64,000 bases of DNA from Tropicibacter oceani (GCF_029958925.1 NZ_CP124616.1:1798001-1862000), one strand, 5' to 3'. Counted from the stretch's first letter, positions 32,665 to 42,702 are shown. The notes: a model not told the origin generated them from the sequence alone. Made by a program: numbers and translations.

Positions 32665-33747
32665 ATGACAACCGTCGATCCGAACTTTACCGCCGAGGCC
32701 GACCGCGAAGCGCGCCGCGCCCGCCTGTTCACCCGCATCAACGCTGCTGACAAATGGTTCCAGGTGCTGGGACTGGCCTGGCTGACCCCGATCCTGAAGG
32801 CCGCCGCCGGGGACAACCCGCGCGCCCAGATGAAGGACGTCTGGCGCCTGCTGGTGGTGCCGCTTTTGGCGATCTTCGGCTTTTTGCTGCTTTGGGGCAC
32901 GCTTGCGCCCAAGGTGCAGACCAGCCTTGGTGCCGTGCCCGGCCCGGCGCAAGTCTGGGAAGAGGCGGTGAACCTGCACGAGGACGCGCAGGCCAAGGCC
33001 GCCAAGCAGGCCAAGTTCGAAACCATGGTCGACAAGCGCAACCAAAAGCTGATCGACGCGGGCCGCGCCGATGAGGTCAAGACAGTCGCCTACACCGGCG
33101 CGCCGACCTATTACCAGCAGATCTGGACCAGCATCAAAACGGTGTTCTTCGGCTTTCTGATCGCCACGGCCGTCGCCGTGCCCTTGGGCATCGCCGCCGG
33201 TCTGTCGCCCACCGCCAATGCCGCGATCAACCCGCTTGTGCAGATATTCAAGCCGGTCAGCCCGCTGGCCTGGCTGCCCATCGTCACGATGATCGTCAGC
33301 GCCGTCTACGCGACCAATGACGGGATGTTTTCGAAATCCTTCCTGATCTCGGCCATCACGGTGACGCTGTGTTCGCTCTGGCCGACACTGATCAACACCG
33401 CGCTGGGTGTGGCCAGCATCGACAAGGATCTGGTCAACGTATCGAAGGTGTTGAAAATGAACACCTATACCAAGATCACCAAGCTGGTCCTGCCCTCGGC
33501 CCTGCCGCTAATCTTTACCGGCTTGCGGCTGTCCCTGGGCGTTGGCTGGATGGTGCTGATCGCCGCCGAGATGCTGGCGCAGAACCCGGGCCTGGGCAAA
33601 TTCGTCTGGGATGAATTCCAGAACGGGTCGTCCAGCAGCCTCGCCAAGATCATGGTTGCGGTCTTTACCATCGGCATCATCGGTTTCCTGCTGGACCGGG
33701 TGATGTACGCGCTGCAATCGCTTTTCACCTTCTCGAACAACCGGTGA
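32665..33747 (+). CDS. nrtB: Nitrate ABC transporter permease NrtB
   Basis: Inner-membrane permease of 360 residues for nitrate/nitrite uptake. An N-terminal cytoplasmic stretch (about 1-65) precedes the first helix near residues 67-85. A charged segment rich in Ala, Lys and Glu (about 95-140) separates it from the core permease with the segment PLAWLPIVTMIVSA. AAGGACA lies before the ATG. Its stop overlaps the start of the ATPase gene as GTGA. Confidence 0.92.
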   Translation: MTTVDPNFTAEADREARRARLFTRINAADKWFQVLGLAWLTPILKAAAGDNPRAQMKDVWRLLVVPLLAIFGFLLLWGTLAPKVQTSLGAVPGPAQVWEEAVNLHEDAQAKAAKQAKFETMVDKRNQKLIDAGRADEVKTVAYTGAPTYYQQIWTSIKTVFFGFLIATAVAVPLGIAAGLSPTANAAINPLVQIFKPVSPLAWLPIVTMIVSAVYATNDGMFSKSFLISAITVTLCSLWPTLINTALGVASIDKDLVNVSKVLKMNTYTKITKLVLPSALPLIFTGLRLSLGVGWMVLIAAEMLAQNPGLGKFVWDEFQNGSSSSLAKIMVAVFTIGIIGFLLDRVMYALQSLFTFSNNR

Positions 33748-33752
33748 GCGTC

Positions 33753-35441
33753 ATGAGCATTCTTAGGTTCGACAACGTCTGCAAGGGGTTCGGCGAAGGT
33801 GTGCACCGCACCGAAGTCCTGAAAAATATCAACCTTGACGTGCAAGAGGGCGAGTTCCTTGTGCTGCTGGGCTTTTCCGGCACCGGCAAGACGACGCTGA
33901 TCAACCTGATGGCGGGGCTTGATGCTCCGTCGCAGGGCAGCGTGACCTTCAAGGGCAATCCGATCACCGGGCCGGGGCCGGAACGCGGCGTGATCTTTCA
34001 AAGCTATTCGCTGATGCCCTGGCTGACGGTCGAGGGCAACGTACGGCTGGCGCTGGACTCGGTCTTTCCGTCCATGCCCAAGGCGGAAAAGGTGGCAACC
34101 GTTGCCAAATACGTGAACATGGTCGGCCTGTCCCACGCCGCGCATCGCCGCCCGGCGGAACTGTCGGGCGGGATGCGCCAGCGGGTCAACGTGGCCCGCG
34201 CGCTGGCGATGTCGCCCGAGGTGCTGTTGTTGGATGAACCGCTGTCGGCGCTGGATGCGCTAACCCGCGCCAATCTGGCCGACGAGATCGAACAGATCTG
34301 GGAGCAGGACAAAAAGACCTGCGTGCTGATCACCAACGACGTGGACGAGGCGATCATCCTGGCCGACCGGATCGTCGCGCTGAACCCCGACGGCACGCTG
34401 GGCGACGAATTCAAGGTCACAATCCCGCGCCCGCGCGAACGCAGCGCGATGAACAACGACGATACCTTCAAGGCGCTGCGCGCCAAGGTGACCAAATACC
34501 TGATGGATGTCGGCATCGAAGGCCGCGTCGAAGGCACGCGGCTGTTGCCCAATGTCACGCCGATCCATTCGGTGCCGGCCGTGGTGGCCGAGGCATCCGG
34601 GTCAACCCGGACCGACAAGTTCCTTGAATTCAGCCAGTTGCACAAGATTTACCCGACGCCCAAGGGCCCGCTGACCGTGGTCGAGGACTTCGATCTCAAG
34701 GTCGACAAGGGCGAATTTATCAGCCTGATCGGCCATTCCGGCTGTGGCAAATCCACGGTTTTGACCATGGCCGCCGGGCTGAATGATGTCTCAAAGGGGG
34801 TCATCAACCTGGATGGCCGTGGCGTGCTGGGTGCCGATCCTGAACGCGCCGTGGTGTTCCAGTCGCCCAACCTGTTCCCCTGGCTGACCGCCAAGGAAAA
34901 CGTGGCGATCGGTGTCGACAAGGTCTATCCGCGCGCCAGTCAGGCCGAGCGCCAGGACGTGGTGGAATACTATCTGGAACGGGTCGGTCTGGCCGATGCG
35001 ATGGACCGCGGCGCCGCCGACATGTCGAACGGCATGAAGCAGCGCGTCGGCATTGCCCGCGCCTTTGCCCTGTCGCCGAAACTGCTGCTGCTGGACGAAC
35101 CCTTTGGCATGCTTGACAGCCTGACCCGGTGGGAGCTGCAAGAGGTCCTGATGGAGGTCTGGTCGCGCACCAAGGTCACCGCCATCTGCGTCACCCATGA
35201 CGTCGACGAGGCGATCCTGCTGGCCGACCGCGTGGTGATGATGACCAACGGCCCGCAGGCCACAATCGGCAAGATCACAAAGGTCGACCTGCCACGCCCG
35301 CGCACCCGCAAGGCGCTGCTGGAACACCCCGATTACTATGCCTACCGGCAAGAAGTGCTCGATTTCCTTGAGGAATATGAACACGGGGCCAAGCCAAAGC
35401 CGAAAGCAGACCAATCCCCCAAACCCATAGCGGCGGAGTGA
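33753..35441 (+). CDS. Nitrate ABC transporter, two fused ATPase domains (NrtC/NrtD-like)
   Basis: A single 562-residue chain holding two complete ABC ATPases. Domain 1 (about 1-260) has Walker A GFSGTGKTT and signature LSGGMRQR. Domain 2 (about 285-535) has Walker A GHSGCGKST and the altered signature MSNGMKQR. Cyanobacterial NrtC instead carries an NrtA-like C-terminal regulatory domain, which is missing here; a cytoplasmic NrtC/NrtD heterodimer is replaced by one polypeptide. The start is ATG 33753 or the GTG at 33744 that overlaps nrtB. nirB follows six bases after its stop. Confidence 0.9.
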   Translation: MSILRFDNVCKGFGEGVHRTEVLKNINLDVQEGEFLVLLGFSGTGKTTLINLMAGLDAPSQGSVTFKGNPITGPGPERGVIFQSYSLMPWLTVEGNVRLALDSVFPSMPKAEKVATVAKYVNMVGLSHAAHRRPAELSGGMRQRVNVARALAMSPEVLLLDEPLSALDALTRANLADEIEQIWEQDKKTCVLITNDVDEAIILADRIVALNPDGTLGDEFKVTIPRPRERSAMNNDDTFKALRAKVTKYLMDVGIEGRVEGTRLLPNVTPIHSVPAVVAEASGSTRTDKFLEFSQLHKIYPTPKGPLTVVEDFDLKVDKGEFISLIGHSGCGKSTVLTMAAGLNDVSKGVINLDGRGVLGADPERAVVFQSPNLFPWLTAKENVAIGVDKVYPRASQAERQDVVEYYLERVGLADAMDRGAADMSNGMKQRVGIARAFALSPKLLLLDEPFGMLDSLTRWELQEVLMEVWSRTKVTAICVTHDVDEAILLADRVVMMTNGPQATIGKITKVDLPRPRTRKALLEHPDYYAYRQEVLDFLEEYEHGAKPKPKADQSPKPIAAE

Positions 35442-35446
35442 AAGCG

Positions 35447-37873
35447 ATGAAGAAATTGATTGTCATCGGTGCTGGCATGGCCTCGGGCCGGATGCTGGAG
35501 CACCTGTTGGAGCAAGGCGGCGACTGGGACGTGACCCTGTTCAACGCCGAGCCGCGCGGCTGCTACAACCGCATCATGCTGTCCCCCGTCCTGTCGGGTG
35601 AAAAGACCTATGATGAAATCGTGACCCACGACGCCGACTGGTACGAGGCGCAGGGCATCACCTGCCGCTTTGGCGAAAAGGTGGCGCAGATCGACCGTAC
35701 AGCACAGACGGTGACGGCGGAAAACGGCGATGTTCTGGGCTATGACAAGCTGGTGATCGCCACCGGGTCCGCCCCCTTCATCATCCCCATGCCGGGGCAC
35801 GATCTGGAAGGGGTGATCGCCTACCGCGATCTGGAAGACACTCAGCGCATGATGTCGCTGGGCAAGGGCAACAAGGCGGTGGTCATCGGCGGCGGCCTGC
35901 TGGGCCTTGAGGCGGCGGCCGGGATGCAGGCGCGCGGCGTCGATGTGACCGTCGTGCACCTGATGGGCCACCTGATGGAACGTCAGCTGGACGAGGCGGC
36001 CGGTTACCTGCTGCGCAAGGAACTGGTGGGGCGCGGGATCAACGTGCTTGTCTCGACCAACTCCAAGGAAATCGTCGGGCAGGATGGCCACGTCAAAGCC
36101 CTGCGGCTTGAGAACGGCACCGAACTGCCCTGCGATCTGCTGGTCATGGCGGTCGGCATCCGCCCCAGCATTGCACTGGGCAAGGACGCCGGTCTGGCGG
36201 TGGGGCGTGGCATCCATGTAGATGACCAGATGCTGACCTCGGACGCCAACATTCTGGCCGTGGGCGAATGCATCGAACATGACGGCGCTGTGTTCGGGCT
36301 GGTCGCGCCTTTGTACGATCAGGCCAAGGTGGCGGCGAAAACCCTGATGGGCGAAGACGCCCAATTCGTGCAGCGCGACGTGTCGACCAAGCTGAAGGTC
36401 ACCGGCTGCGATCTGTTCAGCGCCGGCGATTTCGCGGAAGGCGAGGACCGCGAGGATATCGTATTCCGCGACCCGGCGCGCGGCGTCTACAAGCGCTTGG
36501 TCTTGCAGGACAACAAGCTGATCGGCGCGGTCATGTACGGCGATACCGCCGATGGCAACTGGTTCTTCGGGCTGATCAAGGATGGCACCGACGTCAGCGA
36601 CATGCGCGACACGCTGATCTTTGGACCGGCCTACCAGGGGGGGGCCGCAGCGGACCCTCTCTCAGCCGTTGCAGCCTTGCCGGATGATGCGGAAATCTGT
36701 GGCTGTAACGGCGTTTGCAAAGGAACCATCGTTCAGGCGATCAATGGCGGGGCGCAGGATCTGCCCAGCCTCAAGGCCTGCACCAAGGCCAGCGCATCCT
36801 GCGGGACCTGCACGGGGCTGGTGGAACAACTGCTCGAGGTGACCTTGGGCGATGCCTATGCCGCGCCTGCTGCGCAATCGGTCTGCGGCTGCACCGACCT
36901 CACGCACGAGGACGTGCGCCGCCTGATCAAATCGCAGGAGCTGAAATCCCAACCCGCCGTCTGGCAGGAACTGGGCTGGAACACCCCCAACGGCTGCCAT
37001 GTCTGCCGTCCGGCGGTCAACTTTTACCTGCTGGCCGATTGGCCGCTGGAGTATCAGGACGACCCGCAATCGCGTTTCGTTAACGAACGCAAGCACGCCA
37101 ATATCCAGAAGGACGGCACCTTCAGCGTGGTGCCGCGCATGTGGGGCGGGATCACCAACCCGGCAGAACTGCGCGCCATCGCGGACGCGGCGGACAAATA
37201 CAACGTGCCCACCGTCAAGGTGACCGGTGGCCAGCGCATCGACTTGCTGGGCGTCAAGGGCGAAGACCTGCCCTATATCTGGGCCGATCTGAACCGCGCC
37301 GGGCTGGTGTCGGGCCATGCCTATTCCAAGGGGCTGCGCACGGTGAAAACCTGCGTCGGCACCGATCACTGCCGCTTTGGCACGCAGGACAGCACTGGCC
37401 TTGGCATCAAGCTGGAGCAGGCGCTGTGGGGGTCTTGGACGCCCCACAAGGTCAAGCTGGCCGTGTCCGGCTGCCCGCGCAACTGCGCCGAGGCAACCTG
37501 CAAGGACGTCGGCGTGATCTGCGTCGACAGCGGCTATCAGGTCAGCGTCGGCGGCGCCGCGGGCATGGACCTGAAGGAAACCGAACGGCTGGTCGACGTG
37601 GCAACCGAACAAGAGGCGATCGACGTCACCGTGGCCTTTGTCCAACTGTACCGCGAGAACGCCAAGTATCTGGACCGCCCCTATAAATGGCTGGCCAAGG
37701 TGGGGCTGGACTGGGTCAAGGAGCGCATCGCCGATGTTGACGAACGCGCCCGCCTGATCGCCGCCTTCGAGCTGTCGCAAACCATCTATCGCAAGGACCC
37801 CTGGGCCGAAGGTGCCGCGAAACCGCGCGCCTTTGCAGCCCTGGCCGATCTGACACTGGAGGCAGCGGAATGA
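35447..37873 (+). CDS. nirB: Assimilatory nitrite reductase large subunit
   Basis: NAD(P)H-dependent nitrite reductase (nitrite to ammonium), 808 residues, cytoplasmic; also called NasB. Order of parts: FAD domain (VIGAGMASGRML), NAD domain (VVIGGGLLGLEAA, about 145), BFD-like [2Fe-2S] segment (CGCNGVCKG near 417, CGTC), then nitrite/sulfite reductase repeats. The siroheme-[4Fe-4S] cysteines are in TCVGTDHC (about 635) and SGCPRNCAE (about 674). A GGAG lies nine bases before the ATG at 35447. It overlaps nirD by four bases. Confidence 0.95.
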   Translation: MKKLIVIGAGMASGRMLEHLLEQGGDWDVTLFNAEPRGCYNRIMLSPVLSGEKTYDEIVTHDADWYEAQGITCRFGEKVAQIDRTAQTVTAENGDVLGYDKLVIATGSAPFIIPMPGHDLEGVIAYRDLEDTQRMMSLGKGNKAVVIGGGLLGLEAAAGMQARGVDVTVVHLMGHLMERQLDEAAGYLLRKELVGRGINVLVSTNSKEIVGQDGHVKALRLENGTELPCDLLVMAVGIRPSIALGKDAGLAVGRGIHVDDQMLTSDANILAVGECIEHDGAVFGLVAPLYDQAKVAAKTLMGEDAQFVQRDVSTKLKVTGCDLFSAGDFAEGEDREDIVFRDPARGVYKRLVLQDNKLIGAVMYGDTADGNWFFGLIKDGTDVSDMRDTLIFGPAYQGGAAADPLSAVAALPDDAEICGCNGVCKGTIVQAINGGAQDLPSLKACTKASASCGTCTGLVEQLLEVTLGDAYAAPAAQSVCGCTDLTHEDVRRLIKSQELKSQPAVWQELGWNTPNGCHVCRPAVNFYLLADWPLEYQDDPQSRFVNERKHANIQKDGTFSVVPRMWGGITNPAELRAIADAADKYNVPTVKVTGGQRIDLLGVKGEDLPYIWADLNRAGLVSGHAYSKGLRTVKTCVGTDHCRFGTQDSTGLGIKLEQALWGSWTPHKVKLAVSGCPRNCAEATCKDVGVICVDSGYQVSVGGAAGMDLKETERLVDVATEQEAIDVTVAFVQLYRENAKYLDRPYKWLAKVGLDWVKERIADVDERARLIAAFELSQTIYRKDPWAEGAAKPRAFAALADLTLEAAE

Positions 37874-38202
37874 GCTGGATCGATATCGCCGCAATCACCG
37901 ACATCCCCCTGCGCGGCGCGCGGGTTGTGAAAACCCCGCTGGGCTGCGTGGGCCTGTTCCGCACCGCCGAGGCCGAGGTCTTTGCCGCCTCGAACACCTG
38001 CCCGCACAAGGGCGGCCCGCTGTCCGAAGGCATCGTGCACGGCCAAAGCGTCACCTGCCCGCTGCACAACTGGGTGTTCGATCTGAACACCGGGCAGGCG
38101 CAGGGCGCCGACACCGGTCAAATCCAGACCTACCCGGTGCGCCTTGAAGGTGGGCGTATCCTGCTGGACGGCGCGGCCTTTGCCAAAAGGAGTGCCGCGT
38201 GA
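37870..38202 (+). CDS. nirD: Assimilatory nitrite reductase small subunit
   Basis: Rieske-like NirD protein of 110 residues, small subunit of the NADH nitrite reductase. Unusually for NirD compared with E. coli, the cluster ligands are intact: CPHKGG and CPLHNW, so it probably binds a [2Fe-2S] centre. Its ATG overlaps the nirB stop and its stop overlaps the nasA start, showing coupling. Confidence 0.92.
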   Translation: MSWIDIAAITDIPLRGARVVKTPLGCVGLFRTAEAEVFAASNTCPHKGGPLSEGIVHGQSVTCPLHNWVFDLNTGQAQGADTGQIQTYPVRLEGGRILLDGAAFAKRSAA

Positions 38203-40817
38203 TGTCCGAGGTTCGCTCAACCTGTCCCTATTGCGGTGTCGGCTGCGGCGTTCTGCTGAAGGCGGACGGGCAGGGCGGGTTGGCCGTCCGGGGCGACCCG
38301 GATCACCCGGCCAACTTCGGGCGGCTCTGCTCAAAGGGTTCGGCACTGGGCGAAACCGTCGGGCTGGAAGGGCGGCTTTTGACCCCGCGCGTGCAGGGGC
38401 AGGAGGCCAGCTGGGACGACGCGCTGCAACTGGTTGCGGACCGCTTTCAGCAGACCATCGCCGAGCACGGCCCCGACAGCGTGGCCTTCTACGTCTCGGG
38501 CCAGCTCCTGACCGAAGATTACTATGTCGCCAACAAGCTGATGAAAGGTTTTATCGGTTCGGCGAATATCGACACGAATTCAAGGCTTTGCATGGCCTCC
38601 AGCGTGGCGGGGCACAAACGTGCCTTTGGCACTGACACTGTCCCCGGCACCTACGAGGACCTGGACGAGGCCGACCTGATCGTGCTGGTTGGCTCGAACC
38701 TTGCCTGGTGCCATCCGGTGTTGTACCAGCGCGTTCTGGCGGCCCGCAAGGCGCGCGGCACCCGGATCGTCGTGATCGACCCGCGCCGCACCGCCAGTTG
38801 CGATGCCGCCGACCTGCACCTGCCGCTTGCCCCGGGCAGCGACGTCGCCCTGTTCAACGCCCTCTTGTCGCAAATCCAGCAACGCGGCGCCGCCGACGCC
38901 GATTTCCTGACCCATGTCGAAGGCGCCGATCAGGCCTTTGCCGCCGCCCACGAATCCCGCCTTGATCCTACCGGGCTGGACGAAACCCTTGTTCAGCAGT
39001 TCATCGACCTGTGGATCGGCACGCAAAAGGTTGTCACCGTCTACAGCCAGGGCGTGAACCAATCCTCCTCCGGCTCCGACAAGGTAAACGCGATCCTCAA
39101 CTGCCACCTTGCGACGGGCCGCATCGGCAAACCGGGCTGCGGGCCGCTGTCCGTCACCGGCCAGCCCAACGCCATGGGCGGCCGCGAGGTGGGCGGCTTG
39201 GCCAACATGCTGGCCTGCCATCTGGATATCGAAAACGCCCAGCACCGCAGCGTGGTGCGCGAATTCTGGTCCTCGCCGACGATGCCCGAAGCCCCGGGAC
39301 TGAAGGCGGTGGACATGTTCCGCGCCGTCGGAAGCGGCAAGATCAAGGCACTGTGGGTCATCCACACCAACCCCGCCGTGTCGATGCCCGACGCCGATGC
39401 GGTCAGCGCGGCCATCGCGGGTTGCGATTTCACCGTCGTCAGCGACATCACCGCCCAGACCGACACTGCGCGGCTGGCCGATGTGCTGCTGCCCGCCAGC
39501 GCATGGGGCGAAAAGGACGGCACCGTCACCAATTCGGACCGCACCATCAGCCGCCAGCGCGCCGCGCTGCCCGCCCCCGGACAGGCCCGCCCCGACTGGG
39601 CCATCCTGGCCGAGGTCGGCCGCCGCATGGGGTGGACCGCCGGTTTTGACTATGAAACCCCGGCCGAGATCTTTCGCGAATACGCGGCGCTTTCAGGCAT
39701 CGCGGGCCGCTTTGGCCGCGACTTCGACATCTCGGGGCTTGGCGATCTGGACGACGCCGGGTTCGACGCGCTGCAACCGACCCGCTGGCCGGTCAGCGCG
39801 GCCCGTCAGGGCGGGCGCTTTTTCGCGGATGGGCAGTTCTTTCACGATGGTGGCAAGGCCCGGATGCTGGCGCTGCACCACAAGGTGCCCGAGGCGAAGA
39901 CCGGCCCGCGCTATCCTTTCCGCCTGAACACCGGGCGCATTCGCGACCAGTGGCACACCATGACCCGCACGGCCCTGTCGCCGCGCCTTTCGGCGCATCT
40001 GGCTGAACCCTTCGTGGAAATCCACCCGCAGGACGCCGCCGATCAGGGCATTGCCCCCGCAGACCTGGTGCAGCTGCGCAGCCCGCAAGGCAGCGCCATC
40101 CTGCGCGCCCGGATCACCGACGCGGTGCAGCCGGGGCAGGTCTTTGCCCCGATGCACTGGACCGGCGAAACCGCCCCTTGCGCGCGCATCGACGCCGTTG
40201 TTGCCGCCGTGACCGACCCGGTGTCGGGCCAGCCCGAAAGCAAGGCCTCTGTCGTGGCGGTCGACCGCTTTGCCGCCAAATGGTACGGCTTTGCCGTGTG
40301 TCAGGGCGACATTGACCCGCGCGCCGAATACTGGGCCCGCGCGCGCACCCGGCAGGGTTGGCGCGTGGAAATGGCGGGTCTAAGCGAGATCACGGATTGG
40401 GAGGCCGAGGCCTGCAGGCTGTTCGCCCTGTCCGATGCCCAGGTGCAATCGCTGATCGACGTCAAACGCGGCCTCGCACGGATCGCCTTTCATGCCGATG
40501 GGCGGCTGTTGGCCGCGCTGTTCGTTGCGCCCCAGCCGGTGGCCGTGATGCGCGATTACCTTGCGAACTTGCCGGGTCAGGACAGCAGCGACGCGCTGAC
40601 CGGTCGCCCACCCGCCGACCGCCCCGATCCCGGACCAACCCTGTGTTCGTGTTTTGACGTTGGGGTGAACACCATTCTGACCGCCGTCGAAACCCAAGGG
40701 TTGATGAGTGTCGAGCAGGTCGGCGCAGCCTTGCAGGCGGGCACCAACTGCGGGTCGTGTCGACCGGAAATCGCCGCGCTTCTGGCGCAGGTGCACCAGC
40801 GCGAGGCGGCGGAATGA
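38202..40817 (+). CDS. nasA: Assimilatory nitrate reductase catalytic subunit
   Basis: Cytoplasmic molybdopterin-dependent nitrate reductase, about 871 residues. The N-terminal [4Fe-4S] ligands are C8, C11 and C15 (CPYCGVGCGV) plus C in NFGRLCSKG. The bis-MGD domains follow, with the molydopterin-dinucleotide domain near 560-690. A C-terminal BFD-like [2Fe-2S] domain (LCSCFDVG near 813, TNCGSCRPE near 848) is typical of NasA forms that take electrons from NADH through a partner. AGGAG precedes ATG 38202, which overlaps the nirD stop. No Tat signal is present. Confidence 0.95.
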   Translation: MSEVRSTCPYCGVGCGVLLKADGQGGLAVRGDPDHPANFGRLCSKGSALGETVGLEGRLLTPRVQGQEASWDDALQLVADRFQQTIAEHGPDSVAFYVSGQLLTEDYYVANKLMKGFIGSANIDTNSRLCMASSVAGHKRAFGTDTVPGTYEDLDEADLIVLVGSNLAWCHPVLYQRVLAARKARGTRIVVIDPRRTASCDAADLHLPLAPGSDVALFNALLSQIQQRGAADADFLTHVEGADQAFAAAHESRLDPTGLDETLVQQFIDLWIGTQKVVTVYSQGVNQSSSGSDKVNAILNCHLATGRIGKPGCGPLSVTGQPNAMGGREVGGLANMLACHLDIENAQHRSVVREFWSSPTMPEAPGLKAVDMFRAVGSGKIKALWVIHTNPAVSMPDADAVSAAIAGCDFTVVSDITAQTDTARLADVLLPASAWGEKDGTVTNSDRTISRQRAALPAPGQARPDWAILAEVGRRMGWTAGFDYETPAEIFREYAALSGIAGRFGRDFDISGLGDLDDAGFDALQPTRWPVSAARQGGRFFADGQFFHDGGKARMLALHHKVPEAKTGPRYPFRLNTGRIRDQWHTMTRTALSPRLSAHLAEPFVEIHPQDAADQGIAPADLVQLRSPQGSAILRARITDAVQPGQVFAPMHWTGETAPCARIDAVVAAVTDPVSGQPESKASVVAVDRFAAKWYGFAVCQGDIDPRAEYWARARTRQGWRVEMAGLSEITDWEAEACRLFALSDAQVQSLIDVKRGLARIAFHADGRLLAALFVAPQPVAVMRDYLANLPGQDSSDALTGRPPADRPDPGPTLCSCFDVGVNTILTAVETQGLMSVEQVGAALQAGTNCGSCRPEIAALLAQVHQREAAE

Positions 40818-41770
40818 CCCTGTCCGAACATGTGCGCACGCTGGGCCGCGGCCCGGGCCGCGCCCGGTCGCTGACACAGGACGAGGCGCGCGAGGCGATG
40901 CGCCTGATGCTGCGCCCCGACGCCGCCCCCGAGGCCGTGGGCGCCCTGCTGATGCTGCTGCGGATGAAGGGCGAGGTGGCCGAGGAGATCGCAGGCTTTA
41001 CCCAGGGCGTGCAGGCCAGCCTGCTGCCCCTGCCGCAGGTCGATCTGGATTGGCCCAGCTATGCCGCCGGGCGCACGCGCGGGCTGCCGTGGTTCCTGCT
41101 GTCGGCGCGCCTTTTGGCCAGCGCCGGGCATCGGGTGCTGCTGCACGGCTGGAATGGCGACGATGGCGCGGTGCGCGGCGGTCTGGCGGCGGCGGGCATT
41201 GCCGTCGCGGATACCCCGGATCAGGCCGCGCGGCTGCTGGACCAACACGGCATCGCCTATCTGCCGCTTGAAATCCTGTCGCCCGCGCTGTTCCACCTGC
41301 TGTCCCTGCGTCAGCAACTGGGCCTGCGGTCCTGCATCAACACGGTCTGCCGAATGCTCAACCCGGCGCGGGCCAAGGCCAGCGTGCAGGGGGTCTTTCA
41401 CCCCTCGTACCGGTTGTTGCAGGCCGATGCGGCGGCGCTGATGGGCTGGCGCGCGCTGAGCGTGATCAAGGGCGGCGGCGGCGAATTCGAACGCCACCCC
41501 GCCAAGGAGATCGCCGGGTTCGGCCTGCGCGGCGGCCAGCCGTGGGAGGGCACCTTGCCCAGCCTGATCGACGACACCCGCCGCCTTGACGATGGCGCGC
41601 GCGACCCGGCGGCGCTGGCCGCGCTTTGGTCGGGCGAACTGGATGATCCTTTTGCCAGGCAGGTCGTTCTGGGAACGGCCGCGCTGGCTCTTGATACCCT
41701 GGGCGATGCCCAGTCCGACACCACCGCGCGCAGCCTCTGGGCCGCGCGCCGCACCGCGCAGGCCGCCTGA
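40814..41770 (+). CDS. TrpD-like (YbiB-type) glycosyltransferase-family protein
   Basis: A 318-residue protein with the anthranilate-phosphoribosyltransferase fold. The N-terminal helical domain shows LTQDEAREAMRLMLRPDAAPEAVGALLMLLRMKG and the body has VFHPSYRLLQADAAALMGW. It belongs to the TrpD2/YbiB group that lacks the catalytic glycine-rich GTGGD motif and is reported to bind nucleic acid. Its ATG overlaps the nasA stop (ATGA), so it is part of the nitrate operon. Its job there is not known. Confidence 0.8.
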   Translation: MTLSEHVRTLGRGPGRARSLTQDEAREAMRLMLRPDAAPEAVGALLMLLRMKGEVAEEIAGFTQGVQASLLPLPQVDLDWPSYAAGRTRGLPWFLLSARLLASAGHRVLLHGWNGDDGAVRGGLAAAGIAVADTPDQAARLLDQHGIAYLPLEILSPALFHLLSLRQQLGLRSCINTVCRMLNPARAKASVQGVFHPSYRLLQADAAALMGWRALSVIKGGGGEFERHPAKEIAGFGLRGGQPWEGTLPSLIDDTRRLDDGARDPAALAALWSGELDDPFARQVVLGTAALALDTLGDAQSDTTARSLWAARRTAQAA

Positions 41771-41796
41771 GGGCGCGCGCAATGAAAGGGAATGCC

Positions 41797-42681
41797 ATGT
41801 CCGATCTGTCCGCACTGCCTGCGCCGTCCGGCCTGTTGTCCAATGTCCTGCGCTTTGTCTGGGGCGCGGCGCGCAGCACCCGGCAACCTGCGGCTCCGGC
41901 CCGCGACCGGGCCGATCAACGGCAGGGCCATATCGCCCTGGTCGGCGCTGGCCCCGGCGCGCGCGACCTGCTGACCCTGCGCGCGGTCAAACGCCTGCAA
42001 GAGGCCGACATGGTGTTCCATGACCGCCTGGTCGACCCCGAGGTGCTGGGCTTTGCCCGCCCGGGGGCCGAACTGGTCTTTGTCGGCAAGGAGGTCGGCG
42101 CCCATGCCTGGCCGCAAGAGCGCATCAACCAGGTGATCGTGGCCGAGGCCGCCCGGGGCCGCCGCGTCGTGCGCTTGAAATCCGGCGATCCGGGGGTCTT
42201 TGGCCGCGCCGGCGAGGAAATCGCCGCCGCCAACGCCCGCGCCATCCCGGTCGAGATCATCCCCGGTGTCACTGCCGTCTGCGCCGCCGCCGCCAGCATG
42301 GGGCAAAGCCTGACCGAACGCGGCGTTGCCGACACTCTGGTGCTGGCCACGGGCATGGGGCAAAAGGGCGATCCCTTGCCCGACTGCACCCGGCTTTCGG
42401 GGCCGGGAACCACCACGGGGTTCTACATGTCCGTCCGTCAGGCACAGCGCATTTCCGATGCCTTGATGGCGCGCGGTCTGCCCGGTGACGCGCCGGTCTG
42501 CGTCGCGGTCGAAGTGTCGAAACCCGGCGAACGGTCGCTGCGTGGCACGGTTTCGGGCTTGGCGCAGCTGATCCGTGACAACGACGTGCGCGGCTGTGCG
42601 ATCCTGCTGGTGACCTGGCCGCGCGAGGCGGGCGCCACAGTGACCCGCGCCGCGCCGGTCGCGGCCGACCTGCCGGCCTGA
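41797..42681 (+). CDS. cobA: Uroporphyrinogen-III C-methyltransferase
   Basis: SAM-dependent methyltransferase (294 residues) making precorrin-2 from uroporphyrinogen III, the branch-point step to siroheme. The catalytic domain begins at GHIALVGAGPGARDLLTLRA after an unusual N-terminal extension of about 45 residues. VRLKSGDPGVFGRAGEE is the SUMT signature. AAAGGG precedes the ATG at 41797. Its place at the end of the operon supplies siroheme precursor for NirB. Confidence 0.93.
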   Translation: MSDLSALPAPSGLLSNVLRFVWGAARSTRQPAAPARDRADQRQGHIALVGAGPGARDLLTLRAVKRLQEADMVFHDRLVDPEVLGFARPGAELVFVGKEVGAHAWPQERINQVIVAEAARGRRVVRLKSGDPGVFGRAGEEIAAANARAIPVEIIPGVTAVCAAAASMGQSLTERGVADTLVLATGMGQKGDPLPDCTRLSGPGTTTGFYMSVRQAQRISDALMARGLPGDAPVCVAVEVSKPGERSLRGTVSGLAQLIRDNDVRGCAILLVTWPREAGATVTRAAPVAADLPA

Positions 42682-42702
42682 TCCACGCCCTTTGCCACAA
42701 CG

